Of a stretch of 64,000 nucleotides of DNA, positions 1-8,428 are shown in pieces. This DNA is from JAFAGX01 sp035622175 (GTDB lineage Bacteria > Acidobacteriota > Terriglobia > Terriglobales > Acidobacteriaceae). The notes below the pieces were generated by a model. That model ran no database searches. It saw only the letters and a program-made list of their open reading frames with translations, and was not told the DNA's origin. The DNA lies in NCBI GenBank assembly GCA_035622175.1, contig DASPVV010000091.1, positions 36,165 to 100,164 of the forward strand, in the 5' to 3' direction. Position 1 is the first letter of the stretch. The number at the start of each line of letters is the position of its first letter. A program made the position numbers and the translations under genes.

Positions 1-2
1 CG

Positions 3-794
3 CTCACCCTCCTCATCGTCCACGGACTCGAGGGTTCGAGCGACTCCCAATACATGCTGGGCTTGGCTTGCAAGGGTCTGGCCGCCGGCATGAACGTGGT
101 GCGCATGAATCAGCGAAACTGCGGCGGGACGGACGCTCTTTCTCCGACTCTCTACCACTCGGGACGCTCCCAGGACGTCGCTCGGGTGGCCGAACACCTC
201 CTGGTCCAGGATCGCATCTCCCGCTTAGCCTTAGGTGGGTTCTCGATGGGCGGCAATCTGGTGTTGAAGTTGGCCGGCGAATGGGCGCAGGAAGGGCCCA
301 GGGAGTTTCGCGCGGTGGCGGCGGTATGTCCAGCCCTGGACCTGGCCGCCTCCGCCGATGCCCTGCATCGTCCCGCCAATCGCCTGTATGAGCTTTATTT
401 CCTCTGGAAGCTGCGGCGGCGGCTTTTGACCAAGGCACGCCTGTTTCCCGGAGCGTTTGACGTTACTCGTCTACGCGGAGTTGCCAGTCTGCGCGACTTC
501 GACGACCGCATCACCGCTTACTACTGTGGATTTGAAGGCGCAGCCGATTACTACGCCCGGGCGGCGGCAGCCAATGTCGTCGACCGGATTTCGGTGCCCA
601 CCTTGATCCTTCACGCGGCCAACGATCCCTTCATCCGCATCCAACCCGAGACGCGACAGAAGATTCTCTCAAACTCCCGTATTCGGTTTCTTGAGACCAA
701 CGATGGAGGTCACTGCTCCTTCCTGGCTGATCCCGACGGGGATGACGGCCGATGGGCGGAGGCGCAGATCATCCGCTTCCTCCTGCCCTTCTAG
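3..794 (+). CDS. YheT-like alpha/beta hydrolase (5' partial)
   Basis: Serine hydrolase of the alpha/beta fold, most like the YheT/ABHD1-3 group, whose bacterial substrates are poorly known. The reading frame is open to the left edge and begins inside the conserved HGLEGSSDS block, so the first ~70-100 residues lie outside the window. The nucleophile elbow GFSMGG, an acidic residue in HAANDPF and the catalytic His in DGGHCSF are all visible and correctly ordered. There is no signal peptide in the visible part. The gene ends 146 bases before the next gene on the same strand, and I see no operon partner. Confidence 0.85.
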   Translation, partial: LTLLIVHGLEGSSDSQYMLGLACKGLAAGMNVVRMNQRNCGGTDALSPTLYHSGRSQDVARVAEHLLVQDRISRLALGGFSMGGNLVLKLAGEWAQEGPREFRAVAAVCPALDLAASADALHRPANRLYELYFLWKLRRRLLTKARLFPGAFDVTRLRGVASLRDFDDRITAYYCGFEGAADYYARAAAANVVDRISVPTLILHAANDPFIRIQPETRQKILSNSRIRFLETNDGGHCSFLADPDGDDGRWAEAQIIRFLLPF

Positions 795-940
795 GCGCTG
801 GTGCGCTCGTACCTGGGGTAACCTCCCTGTTTACAACAGCAACGCCGACCAGACGCTCGAAGCGATATCTCATGGCATAACTATTTCAGCCGGGCAACGG
901 ACAAGACCTTCTACGCTCATGGTGCTTGAGGAGGATGTCC

Positions 941-1543
941 TTGCCACGCTCGAGTGTGGTCTATCATGCTCAGGTGGAAGCCGACTTTGCGGTCGAACTA
1001 GGCGAAAAGGACGAGACCCTCGAAATGCCCTGGGCGGGCAACCAGGAGGTCTCCGGCTACTGCGATCTGAAGCACCATCCCGAGTTGCTGTCGAAGATCG
1101 AAGAAGTCGATAGGGTGCAAGAGCTTGGGGAGTTCTTGCTCTCTGTGAACTCGGCCACAAGCACTTTCGAGACCGCCAAATGTGACGCCTGGTCGACAAC
1201 GGAAATCAATCGCGAAGAAGAGATCTTTGATGCCACCCACAAATTCGGCTCCTATGTGGACCTGGTGTTTTCGGGGCAGCAGAAGCCTTTCTCCTTCCCG
1301 CAGCACGAGCAATTCGCGGGCCGGTTGACCCAGCTGCTGAGGAAGGCTCCTGAAATTGCCGCCACCGCCGAGTTCCTGATCCGCAGGTGTCACTATCATG
1401 TCGCAAACGAACTCCGCGACGGCTTCTACATCACCTTTTATCTGTTCGGATTCGGGCAAGACGAGGCCCAAGCGCGCGAGCGTTGGGCGATTGCCTTAAA
1501 GCTGGTGGACTATGCCATCCGGCAGGTCTCGCGGGCTCCGTAG
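941..1543 (+). CDS. Hypothetical soluble protein
   Basis: I do not recognise the family. The product is ~200 residues, soluble, acidic, without signal peptide or membrane segment. It has a C-terminal half rich in aromatic and Arg residues (YHVANELRDGFYITFYLF). I chose the TTG at 941 because a perfect AGGAGG lies at 929-934, six bases upstream. The ATG at 935 sits directly on that ribosome site and is less likely, and a TTG at 926 is also in frame. Its last 48 bases overlap the end of the convergent acyltransferase gene. Coding character is good; function is unknown. Confidence 0.6.
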   Translation: MPRSSVVYHAQVEADFAVELGEKDETLEMPWAGNQEVSGYCDLKHHPELLSKIEEVDRVQELGEFLLSVNSATSTFETAKCDAWSTTEINREEEIFDATHKFGSYVDLVFSGQQKPFSFPQHEQFAGRLTQLLRKAPEIAATAEFLIRRCHYHVANELRDGFYITFYLFGFGQDEAQARERWAIALKLVDYAIRQVSRAP

Positions 1544-2626
1544 CGCACCGCGGTGACCCTTCCATTTCGTCCGCAGCACCGACAAGAGCAGCATGGACAA
1601 GAAAATGGTGAGCAAGCCGCAGGACGCTTTCCCGATGTCGACCGCGTGCTTGGGCAAGATGGAGAAGCGTCCATAAACGAATTCGATGTGCACCCAATAG
1701 ACGAGGAGCGAGGTTTGTCCCATCTGGATGAGCGGACTGAAGCCCCGCTGACCGAAGCCCCAGCGGCACCACAGATAGGCCAGCGCCACGATGATTGCCA
1801 CGAGACCGACCCGGATCAGGAAAAAAGTCGGGCTGGTGTGCCAAAAGTCATAACTAGCATAGAGTTGCTGTGGGCGGTGATCGAGCCAACGCGCCAGAAC
1901 AATCAGTAGGCCCCCCCCGACCGCAGCCGGAGCAACCAGGCCAACCGCCTGCTTGCGAGCCTGATCGCGCACGACCAAAAATCCCATGGCCAAGCCGACG
2001 AAGGCGAATCCCGCCCAGGGAAATATCGGGAATAGCCAGGGTTGTGGCCGACCCAGGTTGTGTACACCATTGATATAAGACTCGAGCGGCCATGGCAGCC
2101 AACGCGCACGCCAGCTCGTCCAAACCAAGGGCGTGAGAAGAGAGATGGTAAGGCCTATCGCGGCTGCGCCGGCTCCTAAGGCGAGGCGCGTACCCCCAAC
2201 CACAGCCAATCCTATCCCCGAGAACGCCCCCATCAACATCAGGGAAAGGCCGATGGCGTTGAGGATGTCTACGCGAAACAGGTCAGTCCAGGGGGCCCAG
2301 CCCCAAGCCAACAGAAACTCTTGCAGACGGAACAGGAGACCCAGGGCGAAAATCTCTGCACCGCGGGTGATGGTGGTACGCGCAATCGCCGCCGCCGGCA
2401 AGTCTTTCTGGCGCAATTTGTCGATCACCAGGGCGGTGGAGACTCCCGCCAGGAAAAGAAAGAGGGGCGCCGGCAGCGTCCCCCCGAGTTGCGACCACAG
2501 GAAGAACCGGGAATGGCGAGCCTGGTCTCCCAGCCAGGAGTCGTAGCAGTGGGTCTGAAACATCAGGAGACAAGCTAGGCCTCGCATCCAGTCGATATAA
2601 GCGAGGCGGGAGGTGGAGGAGCGCAC
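1496..2626 (-). CDS. DUF1624/HGSNAT-like membrane acyltransferase
   Basis: Integral membrane protein of 376 residues with about ten hydrophobic segments. The N-terminus reads RLAYIDWMRGLACLLMF followed by a His, and PLFLFLAGVS comes next; this is the hallmark of the heparan-alpha-glucosaminide N-acetyltransferase (DUF1624) and related acyltransferase families. Those enzymes move acyl groups across the membrane onto sugars. The substrate here cannot be deduced. A GTG start is likely. The gene is convergent with and overlaps the hypothetical gene on the plus strand. An alternative label is acyltransferase family 3/OpgC-like. Confidence 0.75.
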   Translation of the reverse strand: MRSSTSRLAYIDWMRGLACLLMFQTHCYDSWLGDQARHSRFFLWSQLGGTLPAPLFLFLAGVSTALVIDKLRQKDLPAAAIARTTITRGAEIFALGLLFRLQEFLLAWGWAPWTDLFRVDILNAIGLSLMLMGAFSGIGLAVVGGTRLALGAGAAAIGLTISLLTPLVWTSWRARWLPWPLESYINGVHNLGRPQPWLFPIFPWAGFAFVGLAMGFLVVRDQARKQAVGLVAPAAVGGGLLIVLARWLDHRPQQLYASYDFWHTSPTFFLIRVGLVAIIVALAYLWCRWGFGQRGFSPLIQMGQTSLLVYWVHIEFVYGRFSILPKHAVDIGKASCGLLTIFLSMLLLSVLRTKWKGHRGALRSPRDLPDGIVHQL

Positions 2627-2722
2627 GATATCGGTCCTTGCGGTTCGCGGGGAACAACGACCCTAAAAGCGACCAACCCGCACGAGCGGCGGAGGATTTG
2701 TCCCTGGCTTCGGAGCTTCCCG

Positions 2723-3763
2723 CTAACCGACGACCGTCGCCGCCGACTGTTCTACATTGGCCTCGCGCAGGAATTTCGCGGCTTCCTCGGGAGGAGTCGG
2801 GTTGATGTAAAAGCCCGTCCCCCACTCAAATCCTGCCGTCTTGGTCAGCTTGGGCATGAATTCGATGTGCCAGTGGTAATGATCGTTGGTTGGATCCTGC
2901 ACCGGCGAGGTATGGATCACCAAATTGTAAGGCGGGTTATCGAGTACGCGATCGGCCTTGCTGAGCAGCATCTTGAGGGCCTGCGCCAGGTTCTCAAACA
3001 TATGCGAGGATGAGTTCTCAAAAGCCGACTCGTGCTGCTTGGGCAGAATCCAGGTCTCGAACGGAAAACGCGGCGCGTAGGGTGCAAGGGTGAGAAAGTC
3101 TTCGTTTTCAGCCACGACGCGAGTCCCCGATTCGATCTCCTGCCGGATAATGTCACAGAACACGCAGCGTTCTTTATAAATGTAGTACTGCTTGGCGCCT
3201 TCAATTTCCTCGGTCAAGTAAATGGGCAGCATGGGCAATGCAATCAGCTGGGAATGGGCATGCTCGAGCGAGGCGCCGGCAGCTTCCCCGTGGTTTTTGA
3301 AAATCAGGATGAACTTGAAACGGCGGTCCTTCTTCAGATCGAGTATGCGATCGCGGAAAGTCCACAGCACATCTTCGATCCGCTTCGAAGCTAGGGTGGC
3401 TAGGGTCGCGTTGTGATCGGGCGTTTCGATGATAACCTCATGCGCGCCAATGCCATTCATGCGGTCGAACATGCCTTCGGCTTGGCGATTCAGGCTACCT
3501 TCAATCCCGAGCGCCGGGAACTTATTGGGAACCACGCGAACGGTCCAGCCGGGAGTATCGCGCTGCGGCGACGGTCCGCCATTGGGGTTCGGTCGATAAG
3601 CCTGAATCTCGGGCGGGGTCTTACTTTCGTTGCCGTAACAGAAGGGACAGAACCCACCTTTGATTTTGACCGCATCCCGGGCGAAATCGGTGGGCCGCTT
3701 GGCACGATCGGTGGAAATAATCACCCAGCGGCCGACGATCGGATCTTTTCTAAGTTCGGGCAA
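2723..3763 (-). CDS. galT: Galactose-1-phosphate uridylyltransferase
   Basis: Leloir-pathway enzyme exchanging UMP between UDP-glucose and galactose-1-phosphate. The N-terminus (LRKDPIVGRWVIIS) and the HIT-superfamily nucleophile motif EHAHSQLIALP are clear. The usual HPHxQ has Ala in place of Pro. CPFC near residue 40 and CVFC around residue 200 supply candidate zinc ligands. At 346 residues it has the usual family length. The start is TTG with AAAGGA a few bases upstream. No galK or galE lies nearby; the neighbours are a membrane acyltransferase and an aminotransferase on the same strand. Confidence 0.93.
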   Translation of the reverse strand: MPELRKDPIVGRWVIISTDRAKRPTDFARDAVKIKGGFCPFCYGNESKTPPEIQAYRPNPNGGPSPQRDTPGWTVRVVPNKFPALGIEGSLNRQAEGMFDRMNGIGAHEVIIETPDHNATLATLASKRIEDVLWTFRDRILDLKKDRRFKFILIFKNHGEAAGASLEHAHSQLIALPMLPIYLTEEIEGAKQYYIYKERCVFCDIIRQEIESGTRVVAENEDFLTLAPYAPRFPFETWILPKQHESAFENSSSHMFENLAQALKMLLSKADRVLDNPPYNLVIHTSPVQDPTNDHYHWHIEFMPKLTKTAGFEWGTGFYINPTPPEEAAKFLREANVEQSAATVVG

Positions 3764-3976
3764 GAGTGAATCCTTTCAAGTTCTGGGTTTCAAGAGCAGA
3801 GATTTTTATTTTAGTCCACGCAGGAAACATTCTGGAATAGCTCGAACCGGGGGGTAGTCGTAGAACCTTCGGTTGCAGTCATCTCCTACGGTGCGCTCCC
3901 CCCCGTGCATCGGTTACTATCGAAACCTGCTGCGACCGGTGACGACCTCCGGCGGGCAGGCAGCCGCGATGAGCAG

Positions 3977-5332
3977 TCAGCGTCCGGCCCCCCTCTCGAT
4001 GACAGACAGGGACTCGTCGAGGACGTCGAGCGCGGTGTCAGCCTCCGCCTTGCTGACGATCAGTGGCGGGGCGATGCGAATGGTGCTCGGCCCGCAACCC
4101 AGGAAGAGAACTCCGCGTTCGAAGGCCGCCTGCACAATTCGATCACGCTCGGCGGCGGCGAATTCCTTCGTCTTTTTGTCCTTCACCACCTCGACGCCGA
4201 CCATCAGCCCGCGCCCCCGCACATCGCCCACCAAACGGTGCTTCGCCGGCCAATCCGCCAAGCGCTTCAGCATGTGATTGCCGACCTCGGTCGCATTCCG
4301 CAGCAAGCCTTCGCGCTCGATCACATCGAGCGTGGCCAATGCCGCCGCCACGCACACTGGATTCCCCCCAAAGGTCGAGGCATGCGATCCCGGAACCCAA
4401 TCCATGATCTCGGCTTTGCTGACGGTCACGCCAAGGGGCATGCCCGATGCGATGCCTTTCGCGATGCACAGGATGTCGGGCTGCACCCCCGCGTGTTCGA
4501 TGGCCCACCATTTGCCGGTACGGCCGGTCCCACTCTGGATTTCATCGGCAACCAACAGGATGCCGTGCCGATCGCAGATGCGGCGCAATTCTTGGAGGAA
4601 AGGGTTGGGGGCCACCACATATCCGCCTTCCCCCTGGACCGGCTCTACAAAGATCGCCGCAACTTCTTCCGGCGGAAGCGTGGTGCGGAACAGCGTATCT
4701 TCAATAAAACGAGCGCAACCGAGGGCAAAGGCTTCCCCATCTTCGGTCCCGGCTTGGCGGTACACGTCGGGATAGCGGACGTGGGTTACCCCCGGGAGGA
4801 GCGGGGCGAAACGGCGCTTCTGCTGCGGCTTGGAAGCGGTCAGCGAGAGCGCTCCCAGGGTGCGTCCGTGGAACGCGCCGTAGAAGGCAATCACGTTCTG
4901 CCGCTTGGTGTGATAGCGGGCGAGCTTGAGGGCGCATTCAATGGCTTCCGTGCCCGAGTTGCCATAGTAGATCTTGTGTGGCCCGGGCATGGGGGCGATT
5001 TTCGAAAGCCGTTCCGCCAGGGTGATCATGCTCTCGTAATAGAAGTCGGTGCCGGACATGTGAATCAGCTCATTCGCCTGCTTCTGGATTGCGGCCACCA
5101 CGTGGGGATGGCAGTGGCCGGTCGAGGTCACGGCGATTCCCGCGGAGAAATCCAAGAATTCATTGCCGTCGACGTCGGTGACGACCATGCCGCGGCCCTG
5201 CTTGGCAACCAACGGATAGGAGCGGGTGTAGGATGGCGAAATATATCTCTCATCCCCTTCGACGACGCGTTTGGCGTTGGGGCCAGGCAGCGCGGTCTTG
5301 AGTTTGGGTGCAATCACAGTGGTGGTCGACAT
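3977..5332 (-). CDS. Class III PLP aminotransferase (GABA/ornithine type)
   Basis: Fold-type I PLP-dependent aminotransferase of 451 residues in the GabT/acetylornithine aminotransferase family. The cofactor region DEIQSGTGRTGKWW and the Schiff-base lysine in CIAKGIASGMPLG are visible, with GNSGTEAIECALKLAR binding the phosphate. A dedicated argD lies at 57.8-59.1 kb, so this copy is more likely to use 4-aminobutyrate or another omega-amino acid; that is inference. The ATG start has GGAGG six bases upstream. A good minus-strand TATAAT lies ~290 bases upstream, so the leader may be long. Confidence 0.85.
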   Translation of the reverse strand: MSTTTVIAPKLKTALPGPNAKRVVEGDERYISPSYTRSYPLVAKQGRGMVVTDVDGNEFLDFSAGIAVTSTGHCHPHVVAAIQKQANELIHMSGTDFYYESMITLAERLSKIAPMPGPHKIYYGNSGTEAIECALKLARYHTKRQNVIAFYGAFHGRTLGALSLTASKPQQKRRFAPLLPGVTHVRYPDVYRQAGTEDGEAFALGCARFIEDTLFRTTLPPEEVAAIFVEPVQGEGGYVVAPNPFLQELRRICDRHGILLVADEIQSGTGRTGKWWAIEHAGVQPDILCIAKGIASGMPLGVTVSKAEIMDWVPGSHASTFGGNPVCVAAALATLDVIEREGLLRNATEVGNHMLKRLADWPAKHRLVGDVRGRGLMVGVEVVKDKKTKEFAAAERDRIVQAAFERGVLFLGCGPSTIRIAPPLIVSKAEADTALDVLDESLSVIERGAGR

Positions 5333-5762
5333 AGGATCCTCCAGAAATCGGTTGTCAGCGGTCGGTTACTAACGAAATGGGGTGCAGTAGGGATCCTAGG
5401 AAGAGCACAGATGCCGTTGTGCCGGCTCAAAGTTCGAAGCTAATGAATTTGAGCCTCCCGAACCCCCACGATGATCGGGAACTAGTCGCTACCAAAGAGA
5501 TTCGGACGCAGACGCGAGGGGAGCACCGCCCGGTATCGACGCGGGCATACAAGACAATCCAGCCAGCAAGCAGGCAGGTGCGAATTGGCGTGCCGATTCC
5601 GCATGATCGATCACCTTTATTATAGCTTGTCGTGCGTCGGCTGCGGAACCCCTCCGGACGCTGGCCGGTGGTTACGAGCGAGTGGGGTTCCCTCGACCCG
5701 GCGAAATCGATCCGTCCTAGGCGAAGGGAGCCTAAAATCCCGAATCCGGGCGGTACGCTCTT
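5333..5762. other. Divergent intergenic region
   Basis: No gene is seen in this 430-base stretch between two divergently transcribed genes. On the minus strand TATAAT occurs at 5624-5619, a plausible -10 box for the aminotransferase. If it is used, the leader contains a hairpin with 8-base arms at 5424-5431 and 5448-5455 that is not followed by a T-run. I recognise no riboswitch. Short open frames here lack ribosome sites and family resemblance. Confidence 0.5.
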
Positions 5763-6752
5763 ATGTCTGATATGGGGCGGGGAAGAAACTTTTTCATGAG
5801 CTCAGGGTCCCGTCCAAGCCGATCCTCGGTTGTCTTTGCGTTTGCCCTGGTCTATCTGTTTTGGGGCTCCACCTATCTCGGCATCGACATTGCAGTTGAG
5901 CAAATTCCCCCCGCCCTGATGTGCGCCACGCGCTTTTCGATCGCCGGGCTGTTCATGCTGGCATTCTGCGGGTTGCGGGGAAGAAAAATTCTCTATGCCC
6001 CCCGCCGCCTGGGCGAGATGGCGATGGTCGGTACATTGTTGCTTGTCGGAGGCAATCTCACCCTCTCCTACGCCGAAAAACTCATCCCCTCTGGTTTAGC
6101 AGCCTTGATTGTCGCCATCTGCCCGCTGTGGTTCCTTGTACTGGACAATCTTCTATTAGGCCATCACCGCATTTCCTTGCGTGGCAAGGCTGGCCTCGCT
6201 CTCGGCATCGCCGGCTTAGCCGTTCTGTTGTGGCCGCAACTGATGGCGACCACGGCTTTCGGACGTCGAGAACTGTGGTCATCTTTGAGTTTGATCGGCG
6301 GATCCTTCAGCTGGGCCCTGGGCTCGGTCTTGGCCAAGAAATGGAAATCTGCGGACGTGGATCCGCTCTCCGCCACGGCGTGGGAAATGGTCGCGGCCGG
6401 GCTGGTGAATTTTGTGGTTGCGGCCGGGATCGAAGATTTCTCCCGCGTGGTTTGGACCGTCCGGGGTGTGGCCGCCATGGGGTATTTAGTGGTTTGCGGC
6501 TCCTGGATCGGCTACACCGCATATATTTGGCTGCTCGGACACGTTCCGACCTCGAAGGTTTCGACGTACGCCTATGTCAACCCCGTGGTTGCCGTGTTCT
6601 TAGGATGGCTGATCCTGCATGAGCGGATTGACGCTTACATTCTGGCGGGCAGCGCCATCGTGATTGCTTCGGTAATTCTGGTAACCAGCGCGGAGGTGAG
6701 CCTGAAGACTGGTCTCGAAGAACTTCCGGCGGTAGAGACCACGGGGGATTGA
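5763..6752 (+). CDS. EamA/DMT-family exporter (YedA/RhaT-like)
   Basis: Drug/metabolite transporter superfamily protein of ~329 residues with ten predicted membrane helices in two EamA repeats. LVYLFWGSTYLGIDIAVEQIPP opens repeat one and the second repeat contains SFSWALGSVLAKKW and SKVSTYAYVNPVVAVFLGW, the family signature. It is closest in pattern to YedA-like exporters; the substrate is unknown. ATG codons at 5763, 5772 and 5796 are all possible starts, with none clearly favoured by a ribosome site. It ends convergently with a small membrane protein gene. Confidence 0.85.
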   Translation: MSDMGRGRNFFMSSGSRPSRSSVVFAFALVYLFWGSTYLGIDIAVEQIPPALMCATRFSIAGLFMLAFCGLRGRKILYAPRRLGEMAMVGTLLLVGGNLTLSYAEKLIPSGLAALIVAICPLWFLVLDNLLLGHHRISLRGKAGLALGIAGLAVLLWPQLMATTAFGRRELWSSLSLIGGSFSWALGSVLAKKWKSADVDPLSATAWEMVAAGLVNFVVAAGIEDFSRVVWTVRGVAAMGYLVVCGSWIGYTAYIWLLGHVPTSKVSTYAYVNPVVAVFLGWLILHERIDAYILAGSAIVIASVILVTSAEVSLKTGLEELPAVETTGD

Positions 6753-6793
6753 AGAAACCTGGCGATTCTGATGCCCGCCTGGTAGGCGTGGCT

Positions 6794-7144
6794 TTAGGTG
6801 CCTGGCTGGGGTAGCACCAACCATTTGAGCAGCATGTTTACCAGCGACAGTACAATTCCACCCCAGAACGCCGCCATGAAGGTTTGAATGCGGAAACCGG
6901 GTACGAGGGCCGAGGCAAGCCGCAGCATGAACGCATTGATGACAAACCAGAACACCCCCAGGGTAAGAATGGTCAAGGGGAAAGTGAGCACCTTCAAAAT
7001 AAGACCCAGGGTAGCGTTGATGAAGCCAATGGCGACGGCTGCGATCAGCGCCGCGCCTGCACCACTCACCAAGAATCCCGGCACCAAGCGCGAGGTAATC
7101 CAAACGGCAAGCGCGGTTATGATCCAATGTATGAGCATTCGCAT
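6794..7144 (-). CDS. Phage_holin_4_2-type small membrane protein
   Basis: Small integral membrane protein (~116 residues, four hydrophobic helices) of the PF04020 group. The group is named after a holin but is common on bacterial chromosomes away from phage. Characteristic pieces are IITALAVWITSRLVPG, GFINATLGLILKVLTFPLTILTLG and FWFVINAFMLRLASALVPGF. GGGAG is eight bases upstream of the ATG at 7144, which favours that start over the in-frame ATG 15 bases further upstream. There are no phage genes around it; function is unknown. Confidence 0.8.
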   Translation of the reverse strand: MRMLIHWIITALAVWITSRLVPGFLVSGAGAALIAAVAIGFINATLGLILKVLTFPLTILTLGVFWFVINAFMLRLASALVPGFRIQTFMAAFWGGIVLSLVNMLLKWLVLPQPGT

Positions 7145-7414
7145 CCTGAGAGCTCCCATTTCTACTTAGCCACTATAAAAGTTCTGGAGCGCGCGCGACA
7201 ACTGTCGTCCGCCGATGGGCGGCGATCGGATGAAGGTCGGCCGGGAGTGCAAGGAAAGATTCCCCTACACTTGATTCCCGTCGTAGCGAAGCCAGAGTTT
7301 GGCGTTTTTGATCGTAGCATGCTGGAGCCGTAGCACTTCAGTCATTTGACCCTGATCGCCACAGCACTGAGAATAAGCGCTATCTTCCCCCTACCAACCA
7401 ACTCGGAGGTCGGC

Positions 7415-8224
7415 GTGCGAAGACTAGTTTTCCTCATTGCCACATTGCTCCTCAGCGTTTTCAGCGTGATTGCTGCGGTGGGCGATGCGCTACCAGCAGG
7501 CAACGCGGATGGAGCAGACGGTCCTGCGGCCATCGATCAGAATGCCGCACCTGCGGACAACGGCCCCATGCTCGGATCGAAGATCGGCGTCGGGGTCAAA
7601 ATGTCGCCGCTAGGGGTTGGCCTCGAGGCGGCTACGCCGGTCACCTATCATACCAACGTTCGGGTTGGCTTTAACATGTTCGGCTACAGCCGCAACTTTA
7701 CCAGTGACGGTATCAACTACAACGCAGATTTGAACTTCCGCTCGTTCGAAACACATTTTGACTGGTTCCCGTTTTCCGGCGGCTTTCATCTCAGCCCCGG
7801 ATTGATGCTCTATAACGGCAACCGTATCCAGGCCGGTGCAGCCGTTCCGGGGGGACAACAGTTCACCCTGGGCGGAACTACCTACACGAGCGATGCTGCC
7901 GATCCAATCACCGGTGCCGGAAAGGTCGGTTTTGGTGCCGTGGCTCCAACCTTCTTGCTCGGCTGGGGCAACCTGGTGCCCCGCCGTGCCAAACGACACA
8001 TCAGCGTTCCGGTCGAGATCGGTGCCGTCTTCGAGGGAGCGCCCAAGGCCACGCTCAATCTCCAGGGAACCGCCTGCGATCCCAGTGGTCTAAGCTGCCA
8101 AAATGTCGCCGACAACGTCCCCTTCCAAAACAACGTGATTGCGCAGCAGAACAAACTGAACCACGACATGTCCTCCTTCAAGGCTTACCCAGTCATCTCG
8201 GTAGGCTTCGGATACAAGTTCTAA
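7415..8224 (+). CDS. Secreted or outer-membrane beta-barrel-like protein
   Basis: I do not recognise a named family. A GTG at 7415 preceded by GGAGG at 7405-7409 gives a clean signal peptide (RRLVFLIATLLLSVFSVIAA). The mature part alternates short aromatic/glycine-rich strands (VRVGFNMFGYSRNF, HFDWFPFSGGFHLSPG) and ends in VGFGYKF with a terminal Phe, as outer-membrane beta-barrels do. Length is 269 residues. Likely localisation is the outer membrane; substrate or role is unknown. It is convergent with the glutamine synthetase gene. Confidence 0.7.
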   Translation: MRRLVFLIATLLLSVFSVIAAVGDALPAGNADGADGPAAIDQNAAPADNGPMLGSKIGVGVKMSPLGVGLEAATPVTYHTNVRVGFNMFGYSRNFTSDGINYNADLNFRSFETHFDWFPFSGGFHLSPGLMLYNGNRIQAGAAVPGGQQFTLGGTTYTSDAADPITGAGKVGFGAVAPTFLLGWGNLVPRRAKRHISVPVEIGAVFEGAPKATLNLQGTACDPSGLSCQNVADNVPFQNNVIAQQNKLNHDMSSFKAYPVISVGFGYKF

Positions 8225-8428
8225 GCTTGGCGAGCGAATCAGGATGGGGACAGCCTCGCGGCTTCGACCGAGATGCAGGGAGAGCCTTCGCGTGGTCGAC
8301 GGCCAAGCCAATGCTTGACCGGTTCGAATCGCCCTAGATCGGCAATGCCGTCGAGCAAGCACTGCTCGAATTCCTGTTTCCTGCTCTTCCCGGTCACTGA
8401 CGACCAACGGAAGAAGGTCGGCTAGCCG

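Noticed and set aside
5424..5455. Riboswitch in the aminotransferase leader
   Set aside because: Only a single 8-base hairpin is visible; no conserved riboswitch core or expression platform was recognised.
6794..7144. Prophage remnant suggested by the holin-like gene
   Set aside because: The family is widespread on chromosomes and no other phage-type gene is nearby.
8317..8330. tRNA T-loop-like GGTTCGAATC
   Set aside because: The flanking sequence does not fold into acceptor, D and anticodon arms.
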